Below, one piece after another: positions 27,193 to 35,392 of a stretch of 40,683 bases of DNA (positions are counted from its first letter, which is position 1; every line of letters begins with the position of its first letter). The DNA lies in contig NZ_JADPEL010000027.1 of NCBI RefSeq assembly GCF_015667795.1, positions 1 through 40,683 of the forward strand, in the 5' to 3' direction. The notes below the pieces were generated by a model, which was given only the letters and a program-made list of their open reading frames with translations, did no database searches and was not told the origin of the DNA. A program made the position numbers and the translations under genes. The DNA is from Clostridium sp. D53t1_180928_C8 (GTDB lineage: Bacteria > Bacillota > Clostridia > Clostridiales > Clostridiaceae).

Positions 27193-29091
27193 TTGAATTT
27201 ATATAACGAAGGGGTTAACTTAGAAGGAATACTAACAAGTGATTTACCAATAGAAGCAAAGGTTAATGTATTATTTGATGTACTTAAAAATGTTTTAGAT
27301 GAAGGTGCAATCAGAGCTAGAACAGTAAGATTTAAGCTGCAAAAATACGTTAATTCAACAGAAATAAATGAGAGGATATATGCACTAAATGTTATAGCAT
27401 CAGATGGAAATGGAGCTAAGGTTGTTCCAACAGATGAAACTGCACAAGAAGTGTTAGAGGATGTTATATATTGGATATCAGAAAATATAGCTAAAAAATA
27501 TGTTCAAAATAAAATAGAGTCTGAAGTAGAAAAAGCTTTAGTTGAAAGACAAGATAAGTTCATGGATGAACTAAAAATGTCTATAATCAAAAAGCAAAAA
27601 GGAAAAGAAAATACAAAGACTACAGCAAAGTTAGAAAGATTAGAAAAGTTAGATGCAAAGCATATTAATAAAAATGTTATGTCACTTTTAAGACCAGAAA
27701 ACTTTGATGAAGTAGTTGGGCAAGAGAGAGCAGTAAGATCATTAATTTCAAAAATGTCTTCGCCTTATCCACAACATATAATTCTTTATGGGCCACCAGG
27801 AGTAGGAAAAACTTCAGCAGCAAGACTTGCATTAGAAGCTGCTAAAAAATTAAGATTTACACCTTTTGATGAGGAATCAAAATTTGTTGAAGTTGATGGA
27901 ACTACATTAAGATGGGATCCAAGAGAAATAACAAATCCTTTATTAGGTTCAGTACATGATCCTATATATCAAGGAAGTAAGAAAGACTTAGCAGAGGTAG
28001 GGGTACCTGAACCAAAAACAGGATTAGTTACCGAAGCTCATGGAGGAGTATTATTTATCGATGAAATTGGTGAATTAGATGATATCCTTCAAAATAAGTT
28101 GTTAAAAGTTTTAGAAGATAAAAGAGTAGAGTTTTCATCTTCTTATTACGATCCTGATGATGAAAATATACCAGAGTATATAAGATATTTATTTGAAAAA
28201 GGTGCACCTGCAGATTTTGTTTTAATAGGTGCAACTACAAAAGATCCAAGTCAAATAAATCCAGCATTAAGATCTAGATGTACAGAAGTATATTTTGAAC
28301 CATTATCTTCACAAGATATAGATGGTATAGTTAATAATGCATCTGAAAAGCTTAATGTAGAGTTAGAAGATGGAGTTGGGAAGTTAATAAGCCAATATAC
28401 AATTGAAGGTAGAAAGGCTGTAAATATATTATCTGATGCATATGGATATTCATTATTCAATAAGGATGAAGATGAAATAAGCAATAAAATAACTTTAAAG
28501 GATGTTGAAGAAGTTATTTCAATAGGAAGATATGCTCCATTTGAAAGATTAGATAATTTAGATAAATATGAAATTGGGCATGTATATGGATTAGGAGTAA
28601 GTGGATTCTTAGGTTCTACGATAGAAATAGAATCTACAGTATTCCCAGCTAAGAAAAAGGGTCATGGAACTATTAAGTTTAATGATACTGCAGGCTCTAT
28701 GGCTAAGGACTCTGTATTTAATGCAGCATCTGTGATAAGAAAGATTACAGATAAGGATATTAAAGACTATGATGTTCATGTTAATGTAATTGGTGGAGGT
28801 CAAATTGATGGACCATCAGCAGGAGCTGCTATTACAGTTTGTATAATAAGTGCTCTTACAGAAAGGCCAATTCGTCAAGACGTTGCTATCACAGGGGAAA
28901 TTTCTTTAAGAGGAAATGTTAAACCAGTTGGCGGTATATTTGAAAAGATATACGGTGCTAGAAGAAAAGGAATTAAACTTGTTGCTATCCCTAAAGATAA
29001 TGAAAAAGAAGTTCCTCTAGGACTTGAAGATATAGAAGTTAAATCTATAAGTCACATAGAGGAACTAATGGAGATAGTATTTGAGAAGTAA
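27193..29091 (+). CDS. lonB: ATP-dependent protease LonB
   Basis: LonB is an ATP-dependent serine protease. The 632 residues show an N-terminal coiled region, an AAA+ domain with Walker A YGPPGVGKTSAARL (about 198-211) and Walker B GGVLFIDEIGELDD (about 286), and the Lon protease domain with the catalytic serine in DGPSAGAAITV (about 537-547) and lysine in VGGIFEKIYGARRKG (about 577-591). The start is a TTG at 27193, seven bases after GGAGG; no better ATG is near. In Bacillus lonB is expressed in the forespore under sigma F; here it follows rplI closely, so it is probably co-transcribed with gdpP-rplI. Confidence 0.94.
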   Translation: MNLYNEGVNLEGILTSDLPIEAKVNVLFDVLKNVLDEGAIRARTVRFKLQKYVNSTEINERIYALNVIASDGNGAKVVPTDETAQEVLEDVIYWISENIAKKYVQNKIESEVEKALVERQDKFMDELKMSIIKKQKGKENTKTTAKLERLEKLDAKHINKNVMSLLRPENFDEVVGQERAVRSLISKMSSPYPQHIILYGPPGVGKTSAARLALEAAKKLRFTPFDEESKFVEVDGTTLRWDPREITNPLLGSVHDPIYQGSKKDLAEVGVPEPKTGLVTEAHGGVLFIDEIGELDDILQNKLLKVLEDKRVEFSSSYYDPDDENIPEYIRYLFEKGAPADFVLIGATTKDPSQINPALRSRCTEVYFEPLSSQDIDGIVNNASEKLNVELEDGVGKLISQYTIEGRKAVNILSDAYGYSLFNKDEDEISNKITLKDVEEVISIGRYAPFERLDNLDKYEIGHVYGLGVSGFLGSTIEIESTVFPAKKKGHGTIKFNDTAGSMAKDSVFNAASVIRKITDKDIKDYDVHVNVIGGGQIDGPSAGAAITVCIISALTERPIRQDVAITGEISLRGNVKPVGGIFEKIYGARRKGIKLVAIPKDNEKEVPLGLEDIEVKSISHIEELMEIVFEK

Positions 29092-29096
29092 TGTAG

Positions 29097-29131
29097 ATTA
29101 AGCTTCCTTTATAGGAAGCTTAATTTTATTA
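29097..29131 (+). terminator. Intrinsic terminator after lonB
   Basis: ATTAAGCTTCCT (29097-29108) pairs with AGGAAGCTTAAT (29113-29124) around a 4-base loop, followed by TTTATTAT. The U tract is short. Confidence 0.8.
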
Positions 29132-29183
29132 TGTGAAGAAATAAATTTATTATACAAATGACCATAGCAAATTTGATTCATTT

Positions 29184-29192
29184 TGATATAAT
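29184..29192 (+). promoter_or_regulatory. Extended -10 promoter before dnaB
   Basis: TGATATAAT is an extended -10 element (TGNTATAAT) lying 58 bases before the dnaB start. I see no good -35 at the normal distance, which is acceptable for the extended -10 class. Confidence 0.55.
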
Positions 29193-29249
29193 AGGTTATA
29201 TGTGTAAAGAAGCAGAAATTATAATAAAAAATTGGGAGGTGGATTATTT

Positions 29250-30587
29250 ATGGAAGCACCTATGATGAGAAGTTTACCACAAAGTATAGAAGCAGAGCAG
29301 TCCGTTATAGGGGCAATGATAATAGATAAAAGTGCCATTGCTCAAGTTTTAGAAAAGCTTAATGAAGAAGATTTTTATAGAGACGGACATAAGGCCATAT
29401 ATAAAGCGGTAAAGGAAATGTATGCTAAGGATATGGCAGTAGACTTAGTAACTATATTAGAGTATCTAAAGACTACTGATATGTTAGATAAGGCTGGAGG
29501 CGTTACTTATATATCTGAGTTAAGTTCATCTGTTCCTACAACAGCAAATTTAAGTTCTTATATAAAAATAGTAGAAGAAAAATCTACATTAAGAAAACTT
29601 ATAAAGGCATCTACGTCTATTATTGAAGAAAGCTATAATAGTGGTGGAGATGTTGAGAAGGTAATAGATTTAGCTCAAAAAAAGGTTTTTGATATAGCTG
29701 AAAAGAAAGATTCTAAAGAATATGAGGCACTTTCTAATGTACTTGAAAGAGGATTTTTAGAAATAGAAAGATTATTTAATAATAGAGGTGCTATAACTGG
29801 AGTTGGTTCTGGAATTAAAGATTTAGATGCTAAGACATCTGGATTCCAAAAGGGTGATATGGTACTTATTGCAGCTAGACCATCTATGGGAAAAACAACA
29901 TTCTCATTAAATATTGCAGAAAATGCAGCATTAAAGGAAGGAAAAAGTGTAGTAATATTTTCCCTGGAAATGTCTAAGGAACAATTAGCATATAAGCTTT
30001 TATGTTCACAAGCTAATGTTGATATGTTAAAGCTTAGAACTGGTAACTTAGAGGATGATGATTGGGAGAGAATTGCAAGGGCAACAGGACCATTAGCAAA
30101 GGCTAGAATCTATATTGATGATACTGCTGGTATTAGCGTTATGGATATGAGATCTAAGTGTAGAAAGATAAAAATGGAGCATGGTATTGATATGATACTT
30201 ATTGACTACTTACAGCTTATGTCAGGTAGTGCTGGTAGCGATAATAGACAACAAGAGGTATCTGAAATATCAAGATCTATCAAGGCATTAGCAAAAGAGA
30301 TGGAGTGTCCAGTAATTGCATTATCACAGTTATCTCGTGCGCCAGAGCAAAGAGCTGACCATAGACCAATGCTATCTGACTTAAGAGAATCTGGATCAAT
30401 TGAGCAGGACGCCGATGTTGTTATGTTTTTATATAGAGATGAGTATTATAACAAAGAAACTGAAGAAAAAGGTATTGGTGAGTGTATTATAGCAAAACAA
30501 AGAAACGGCCCAGTTGGAACAGTTAAAATGGCTTGGATTGGAGCTCACTCTAAGTTTGCTGATTTAGACTTAGTGCATAAAGAATAG
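29250..30587 (+). CDS. dnaB: Replicative DNA helicase DnaB (DnaC of Bacillus)
   Basis: This is the hexameric replicative helicase. The ATG at 29250 follows GGGAGGTGG and gives 445 residues beginning MEAPMMRSLPQSIEAEQSVIGAMIID; a TTG at 29232 lies upstream of that ribosome site. The N-terminal primase-interacting domain (1-150) is followed by the RecA-like core with Walker A AARPSMGKTTFS (about 208-219), Walker B DMILIDYLQLM (about 311), and the conserved SRSIKALAKEMECPVIALSQLSR and LRESGSIEQDADVVMF blocks. It is far from a loader gene; its place after lonB-rplI resembles Bacillus. Confidence 0.97.
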   Translation: MEAPMMRSLPQSIEAEQSVIGAMIIDKSAIAQVLEKLNEEDFYRDGHKAIYKAVKEMYAKDMAVDLVTILEYLKTTDMLDKAGGVTYISELSSSVPTTANLSSYIKIVEEKSTLRKLIKASTSIIEESYNSGGDVEKVIDLAQKKVFDIAEKKDSKEYEALSNVLERGFLEIERLFNNRGAITGVGSGIKDLDAKTSGFQKGDMVLIAARPSMGKTTFSLNIAENAALKEGKSVVIFSLEMSKEQLAYKLLCSQANVDMLKLRTGNLEDDDWERIARATGPLAKARIYIDDTAGISVMDMRSKCRKIKMEHGIDMILIDYLQLMSGSAGSDNRQQEVSEISRSIKALAKEMECPVIALSQLSRAPEQRADHRPMLSDLRESGSIEQDADVVMFLYRDEYYNKETEEKGIGECIIAKQRNGPVGTVKMAWIGAHSKFADLDLVHKE

Positions 30588-30609
30588 TTATTAAGTAACG
30601 ATTTAATAT

Positions 30610-30661
30610 AGTGACAAGTTTAGGAGTTTTAGAAATAACTTTACATTTATCAGATGTCACT
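30610..30661. repeat. Palindromic repeat, copy 3 (diverged)
   Basis: AGTGACAAGTTTA at the left is closely similar to the left arm of copies 1 and 2, and the right end is TGTCACT, the inverse of AGTGACA. It sits in the dnaB-proC gap, ending 18 bases before the proC start. Confidence 0.45.
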
Positions 30662-30679
30662 AAATATAAGAGGTGTTGT

Positions 30680-31480
30680 ATGAGTAAAAAGATTGGGTTT
30701 ATAGGTTGTGGAAATATGGGCAAGGCTATGCTAGGTGCCTTAGTTAAGTCTAATGAGATTAATAAAAATGATATTATTGTATCTACAAAGAGTAAAACTT
30801 CAGCCCAAAAAATAAGTGATGAGTTTTCTATAAAAACAACAACAGTTAATCTTGAGGTTGCTGAAGTAGCTGATATATTATTTTTAGCAGTTAAGCCATA
30901 TTTCTTTAAGGAAGTTATAGAAGAAATAAAAGATAGTATTAAAGACGATACTGTTATTATTTCTATAGCAGCAGGTATAACTATAGCTCAAATAGAGCAA
31001 TGGTTTGATAAAGATGTTAAAGTTGTTAGAACTATGCCTAATACACCAGCATTAGTTGGTGAAGGAATGTCAGCGATATGTCCTAATGAATTTGTTGATG
31101 AAGATGAAGTAGAATATGTTGGTGGATTATATAATTTATTTGGAAAGTATGAAGTTCTTGAAGAAAAAGATTTTCATGCATTTATAGCATTATGTGGATC
31201 ATCACCAGCCTATGTATTTATGTTTATAGAAGCAATGGCTGATGCTGGGGTTAAGTTAGGTATACCTAGAGCTAAAGCTTATAAGTTAGCAGAGCAAAGT
31301 ATATTAGGTTCAGCTAAATTAGCATTAGAAACAGGAAAGCATCCAGGAGCGTTAAAAGATGAAGTTTGTTCACCAGGAGGAACAACAATAGAAGCAGTAA
31401 TAGAACTTGAAAAGAATGGATTTAGAAATACTGTTATAAGTGCAGTTGAAAAGTGTGCAGAGAAATCTAAAAATATGTAA
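30680..31480 (+). CDS. proC: Pyrroline-5-carboxylate reductase
   Basis: ProC makes the last step of proline synthesis, reducing pyrroline-5-carboxylate with NAD(P)H. I start it at the ATG at 30680 (266 residues, MSKKIGFIGCGNMGKAML), six bases after AAGAGGTG; the frame is open to 30611, but that segment is unlike ProC and overlaps the repeat. Motifs are GCGNMGKAMLGAL (Rossmann, about 8-20), VRTMPNTPALVGEGMSAI (about 115-132), CGSSPAYVFMFIEAMADAGVKLG (about 172) and the signature VCSPGGTTIEAV near 233. No terminator is obvious before the T-box leader. Confidence 0.96.
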   Translation: MSKKIGFIGCGNMGKAMLGALVKSNEINKNDIIVSTKSKTSAQKISDEFSIKTTTVNLEVAEVADILFLAVKPYFFKEVIEEIKDSIKDDTVIISIAAGITIAQIEQWFDKDVKVVRTMPNTPALVGEGMSAICPNEFVDEDEVEYVGGLYNLFGKYEVLEEKDFHAFIALCGSSPAYVFMFIEAMADAGVKLGIPRAKAYKLAEQSILGSAKLALETGKHPGALKDEVCSPGGTTIEAVIELEKNGFRNTVISAVEKCAEKSKNM

Positions 31481-31614
31481 TATATTAAATAATTGAAAAT
31501 TAATTGTGGTAATATATGATTTTAAAATATATAATATAAGATAATGAATATATTATAAAAAAAATGAAATAATTAAAATATAAAAAATTCTATGAAAAGA
31601 AGAGTACTTATTCA

Positions 31615-31819
31615 ATTATATTTTACAGCGAGTAGGGGTAGAGTGTAAGCCCTATAAAATATAGAGTAAGGAAGAGGAACTTGGAGAAGCTACCTGAGTA
31701 TAAATTATGAGGGTATGTCGTTGACTGCGTTAAAGTTTTGAGTGAACTAATTTTTTAGTTAAATTGAGTGGTACCGCGGAAATATTCCGTCTCTTTGTAT
31801 GAAAAGAGACGGATTTTTT
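31615..31819 (+). promoter_or_regulatory. T-box riboswitch upstream of argS
   Basis: The T-box core GAGTGGTACCGCGG (31766-31779) is unmistakable. A possible stem I base pairs CAGCGA (31626-31631) with TCGTTG (31718-31723), with GGTAG/CTACC above. A stem III hairpin AACTAA-TTTT-TTAGTT lies at 31745-31760. The terminator CCGTCTCTTT/AAAGAGACGG (31787-31796, 31803-31812) with TTTTTT ends at 31819. Uncharged tRNA-Arg is expected to favour the antiterminator and argS expression. I could not assign the specifier codon with confidence. The preceding 31481-31614 is AT-rich without a gene; TTGAAA-16-TATGAT (31493-31520) could be a promoter. Confidence 0.93.
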
Positions 31820-31849
31820 ATATGTTTAAGACAATAAGGAGGTAAAGTT

Positions 31850-33607
31850 ATGAAAATATTTATTGATGAAATAAATGATGTAGTAAAAAGTGCTTTTGAA
31901 GAGCTTGGATACGAAAGAGAAACAGGAAAGGTAAATGTATCAAATAGACCTGATTTATGTCAGTATCAATGTAATGGAGCTTTAGCAAATGCTAAGAAGC
32001 ATAAAAAGGCTCCAATGATAATAGCTCAAGAGATTGTTGAAAAATTAAATGATAATAATATGTTCTCAAAATTAGAGGCTGTAGCACCTGGATTTATTAA
32101 CATTAATGTTAATGATGAATTCTTAATAGAATATGTTAATAAAATGAACAAAGATGAAAACTTTGGAGTTTCAAAAGCTACAGAAGTTAAGAAAATAGTT
32201 GTTGATTACGGTGGGGCAAATGTTGCTAAGCCATTGCATATTGGACATTTAAGATCAGCAATAATTGGTGAAAGTATAAAAAGAATTGCAAAATTCCTAG
32301 GGCATGATGTAGTTGGTGATGTTCATTTAGGCGATTGGGGTCTTCAAATGGGAATGGTAATATCAGAGGTTGAAAGAAGAAATCCATCTTTACCATACTT
32401 TGATGAAAGCTTTACTGGAGAGTATCCAGCAGAAGCACCATTTACAATAGATGAGCTTGAAGATATATATCCATATGCAAGCAAGCTTGCTAAGAGTGAT
32501 GAAAAAGTTATGGAGGCAGCAAAACAAGCTACAGTTGAACTTCAACAAGGTAGAAGAGGATATGTTGCTTTATGGAAGCACATATTAAATGTTTCAGTTA
32601 CTGATTTAAAGAAAAACTATGGAGCATTAGATGTTGACTTTGAATTATGGAATGGTGAAAGTGATGCACAAAAATTTATTCCAGAAATGATAGATGAATT
32701 AAAGCAAAAAGGATTTGCTCAAGAAAGTGAAGGAGCTTTAGTATTTGATGTAAGTGAGGAAACTGATAAGAGTCCAGTTCCACCACTATTATTACTAAAG
32801 TCTGATGGAGCATCCTTATATGGAACTACTGACCTAGCTACTGTTGTAGAAAGAGTTAGAGATATGAATGCTGATGAAATAATATACTTAGCAGATAAAA
32901 GACAAGGGCTACATTATGAGCAATTCTTTAGAGCAGCTAAGAAATCTGGAATAGCACATGAAGATACTGTTTTAGACTTTATAGGTTTCGGGACAATGAA
33001 CGGAAAAGATGGTAAGCCATTTAAGACTCGTGAGGGTGGAGTAATGAGACTTGCAGATTTAATAAATATGATTAAAGAAGCAGGTAAGGAAAAGCTTAAG
33101 GACAATAAAAATATTGCAGAAGAAGATGTTGAAGAAATATCTTCAAAGGTTGGATTAGCTGCATTAAAATATGGTGATTTATCAAATCAAGCGGCTAAAG
33201 ATTATGTATTTGATATAGAAAGATTTGCTTCATTTGAAGGAAATACTGGGCCATATATTTTATATACAATCGTAAGAATTAAATCTATATTAAATAAAGC
33301 AGAAGGCTTTAATGAGGAAAATGGTATTTTAGTACCTCAAAGTGAATCAGAAAGAGGATTAATGCTTCAATTAGCTAAATTTAATGAAGTTATTGAGTTA
33401 AGCTTTAGAGATAGAGCACCTCATAAGATATGTGAATTTATCTATGAATTATCTAATAACTTTAATAAGTTCTATAATGATACAAGAATATTATCAGAAG
33501 AAGATGAGGCTAAAAAATCATCTTGGTTAAGTTTAATAGATCTTGTTAAAAATGTTTTAGAACAAGGATTAGATTTATTAGGAATGGAAAGCGTAGAAAG
33601 AATGTAA
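31850..33607 (+). CDS. argS: Arginyl-tRNA synthetase
   Basis: ArgRS attaches arginine to tRNA-Arg. The 585 residues include the N-terminal add-1 domain (1-110), the class I motif KPLHIGHLRSAIIG (about 126-139), and the replacement for KMSKS, GKPFKTREGGVM (about 387-398), typical of ArgRS enzymes lacking a normal KMSKS. The C-terminal helical anticodon-binding domain contains EGNTGPYILYTIVRIKSIL (about 464). The start ATG follows AAGGAGG. It is controlled by a T-box 30 bp upstream and ended by a long hairpin. Confidence 0.97.
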   Translation: MKIFIDEINDVVKSAFEELGYERETGKVNVSNRPDLCQYQCNGALANAKKHKKAPMIIAQEIVEKLNDNNMFSKLEAVAPGFININVNDEFLIEYVNKMNKDENFGVSKATEVKKIVVDYGGANVAKPLHIGHLRSAIIGESIKRIAKFLGHDVVGDVHLGDWGLQMGMVISEVERRNPSLPYFDESFTGEYPAEAPFTIDELEDIYPYASKLAKSDEKVMEAAKQATVELQQGRRGYVALWKHILNVSVTDLKKNYGALDVDFELWNGESDAQKFIPEMIDELKQKGFAQESEGALVFDVSEETDKSPVPPLLLLKSDGASLYGTTDLATVVERVRDMNADEIIYLADKRQGLHYEQFFRAAKKSGIAHEDTVLDFIGFGTMNGKDGKPFKTREGGVMRLADLINMIKEAGKEKLKDNKNIAEEDVEEISSKVGLAALKYGDLSNQAAKDYVFDIERFASFEGNTGPYILYTIVRIKSILNKAEGFNEENGILVPQSESERGLMLQLAKFNEVIELSFRDRAPHKICEFIYELSNNFNKFYNDTRILSEEDEAKKSSWLSLIDLVKNVLEQGLDLLGMESVERM

Positions 33608-33610
33608 TTT

Positions 33611-33655
33611 AAATAAGCTGTATCAAAATTATAATTTTGATACAGCTTATTTTTA
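33611..33655 (+). terminator. Intrinsic terminator after argS
   Basis: A perfect 42-bp palindrome (33611-33652) has arms containing AAGCTGTATCAAAATT and its inverse, and is followed by T residues. It starts four bases after the argS stop. Confidence 0.9.
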
Positions 33656-33759
33656 TAAATTTATGGGATAATACATTGCTTATTTAAATAATATTTTTAT
33701 CAATATTTTGAGGGTATAAAAATATAATGTATTGATTAATAGATTAAGGAGGTTAAGCA

Positions 33760-33993
33760 ATGTATAGGATTGAAGTTAAAGAGTTAGGAAAAAATAAAGA
33801 ATGTGTTTTAAAGGAACTTAAACATATAACTTATAAGGACTTATATAATTTAGTTAAACCGTATATAAGTGAAGAACACCTATCCTTTTCCCTTCCTAAT
33901 GATTGTACAGATGGTAGGGAGTGGGGGTATATATATTCCCATGATATACCTATTGGAGAAATTTTGATAACCTATATAGAAGAAGAGAGATAG
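33760..33993 (+). CDS. Small protein of unknown function
   Basis: I do not recognise this 77-residue protein. It starts MYRIEVKELGKNKECVLKELKHITYKDLYNLVKPYISEEHLSFSLPND and ends GEILITYIEEER. The composition suggests a small alpha/beta fold with a possible beta hairpin near 55-72 (REWGYIYSHDIPIGEILITY), no signal peptide and no membrane segment. A strong AAGGAGG ribosome site, codon use like its neighbours and its own bidirectional terminator support a real gene. It lies alone between argS and the convergent malic enzyme gene. Confidence 0.72.
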   Translation: MYRIEVKELGKNKECVLKELKHITYKDLYNLVKPYISEEHLSFSLPNDCTDGREWGYIYSHDIPIGEILITYIEEER

Positions 33994-34000
33994 AATAAAG

Positions 34001-34034
34001 AAAAAGTATTAGATTCTTAAACCTAATACTTTTT
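34001..34034. terminator. Bidirectional terminator between unknown gene and malic enzyme gene
   Basis: AAAAAGTATTAG (34001-34012) pairs with CTAATACTTTTT (34023-34034). A/T runs at both ends allow use from both convergent transcripts. Confidence 0.86.
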
Positions 34035-34039
34035 TGTAA

Positions 34040-35212
34040 TTATATAGTTGCAACGCCACTTTTAATTGCAGCGTCTTTGACAGCTTCAGCAACTTTCTTT
34101 TGAACATCTAAATTAAAGGCTTTTGGGATGATATAGTTTGGATTAAGTTCTTCATCTGAAACAGAATTAGCAATTGCATGAGCAGCAGCTATTTTCATTT
34201 CTTCATTTATTTCAGTTGCTCTAACATCTAAAGCACCTCTAAATATTCCAGGGAAAGCTAAAACATTGTTTATTTGATTTGGGAAATCAGAACGTCCAGT
34301 ACCAATAACTTTAGCTCCAGCTTCTTTTGCATCATCAGGGAATATTTCAGGGGTTGGATTAGCCATAGCAAATAAAATAGCATCAGTATTCATAGATGAT
34401 ACCATTTCTTTTGAAACTATATTAGGAGCTGAAACACCTATAAATACATCAGCATTTTTAATAACATCCTTTAGGACCCCAGATTCATTGTTAGGATTAG
34501 TAATTTGAGATAGTTCTTCAAAATATTCATTAGAATAACTAGTATCTCTATTTAAAGCACCATCTCTATCACAAACAACTATATTTTTAGCACCATAAGA
34601 TAATAAAAGTTTAGTTATTGCAGTTCCTGCTGATCCAGCACCATTAACTACAACTTTTAAATCTTTAATATTTTTATTAACTATTTTCAATGCATTTATT
34701 AATCCAGATAAAACTATAATAGCTGTTCCGTGTTGGTCATCGTGGAAAACAGGTATATTTAATCTTTCTTTTAATTTCTTTTCAATCTCAAAGCATCTAG
34801 GAGCAGATATATCCTCTAAGTTTATTCCTCCTAAAGTAGGTGCAATTCTAACTACAGTATCAACAATTTCATCAACCTCTTTAGTATCAAGAACTATTGG
34901 AAAAGCATCAACATTAGCGAATTCTTTAAATAATATAGATTTACCCTCCATTACAGGTAAAGAAGCTAAAGGCCCGATGTCTCCAAGACCTAATACTGCA
35001 GTACCATCAGAAATAACAGCAACTGTATTCCACTTTCTAGTGTATAAATAAGCTGTAGATGGATCTTTATGTATTTCTCTACATGGCTCTGCAACACCAG
35101 GAGTATAGGCAAGAGATAAATCTTTTGCATTAGTTATTTTAACTCTTGAAGTTATTTCTAATTTACCCTTTAATTTTTTATGGAATTTTAGTGACTCTTC
35201 ATATATATTCAT
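34040..35212 (-). CDS. NAD(P)-dependent malic enzyme (oxaloacetate-decarboxylating)
   Basis: Malic enzyme converts malate to pyruvate and CO2 with reduction of NAD(P). The 390-residue short bacterial form has SLAYTPGVAEPCREI (about 33-47) with the catalytic tyrosine, SDGTAVLGLGDIGPLASLPVMEGKSILFKEF (about 68-98), the metal-binding block NLEDISAPRCFEIE and VFHDDQHGTAI (about 155), and the Rossmann motif VVNGAGSAGTAITKLLLS (about 187). No phosphotransacetylase fusion is present. The ATG follows GGGAGGAG. It runs against the fork; purA is divergent. The cofactor preference cannot be read from the sequence. Confidence 0.94.
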   Translation of the reverse strand: MNIYEESLKFHKKLKGKLEITSRVKITNAKDLSLAYTPGVAEPCREIHKDPSTAYLYTRKWNTVAVISDGTAVLGLGDIGPLASLPVMEGKSILFKEFANVDAFPIVLDTKEVDEIVDTVVRIAPTLGGINLEDISAPRCFEIEKKLKERLNIPVFHDDQHGTAIIVLSGLINALKIVNKNIKDLKVVVNGAGSAGTAITKLLLSYGAKNIVVCDRDGALNRDTSYSNEYFEELSQITNPNNESGVLKDVIKNADVFIGVSAPNIVSKEMVSSMNTDAILFAMANPTPEIFPDDAKEAGAKVIGTGRSDFPNQINNVLAFPGIFRGALDVRATEINEEMKIAAAHAIANSVSDEELNPNYIIPKAFNLDVQKKVAEAVKDAAIKSGVATI

Positions 35213-35247
35213 AATATGACTCCTCCCAAAAATATATTTACAGTATT

Positions 35248-35292
35248 ATTATACGAATTATATTTAAAGAAGGCAAAAAAATATTCGTAAAA
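35248..35292. promoter_or_regulatory. Candidate PurR box pair upstream of purA
   Basis: TTATACGAATTAT (35248-35260) and AATATTCGTAAAA (35280-35292) are inverted copies with conserved CGAA/TTCG cores and A/T flanks, separated by 19 bases. This resembles the paired PurBoxes (AWWWCCGAACWWT) bound by PurR of Bacillus at purA, with substitutions outside the core. It lies in the divergent malic enzyme-purA region. No other clear promoter was identified, although TATAAT occurs at 35347 and 35352. Confidence 0.5.
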
Positions 35293-35392
35293 ATCTTGAA
35301 ATTTTATAATTACTTTGATACCATGTTATATGGGATTGTAATGTAATATAATATAATCCATTAGTAATGTCTTAAAAGGAGGCAATGTATAA

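Noticed and set aside
27765-27773. Perfect DnaA box TTATCCACA inside lonB
   Set aside because: It is a single site without neighbours and encodes the ordinary Tyr-Pro-Gln before the Walker A; probably chance.
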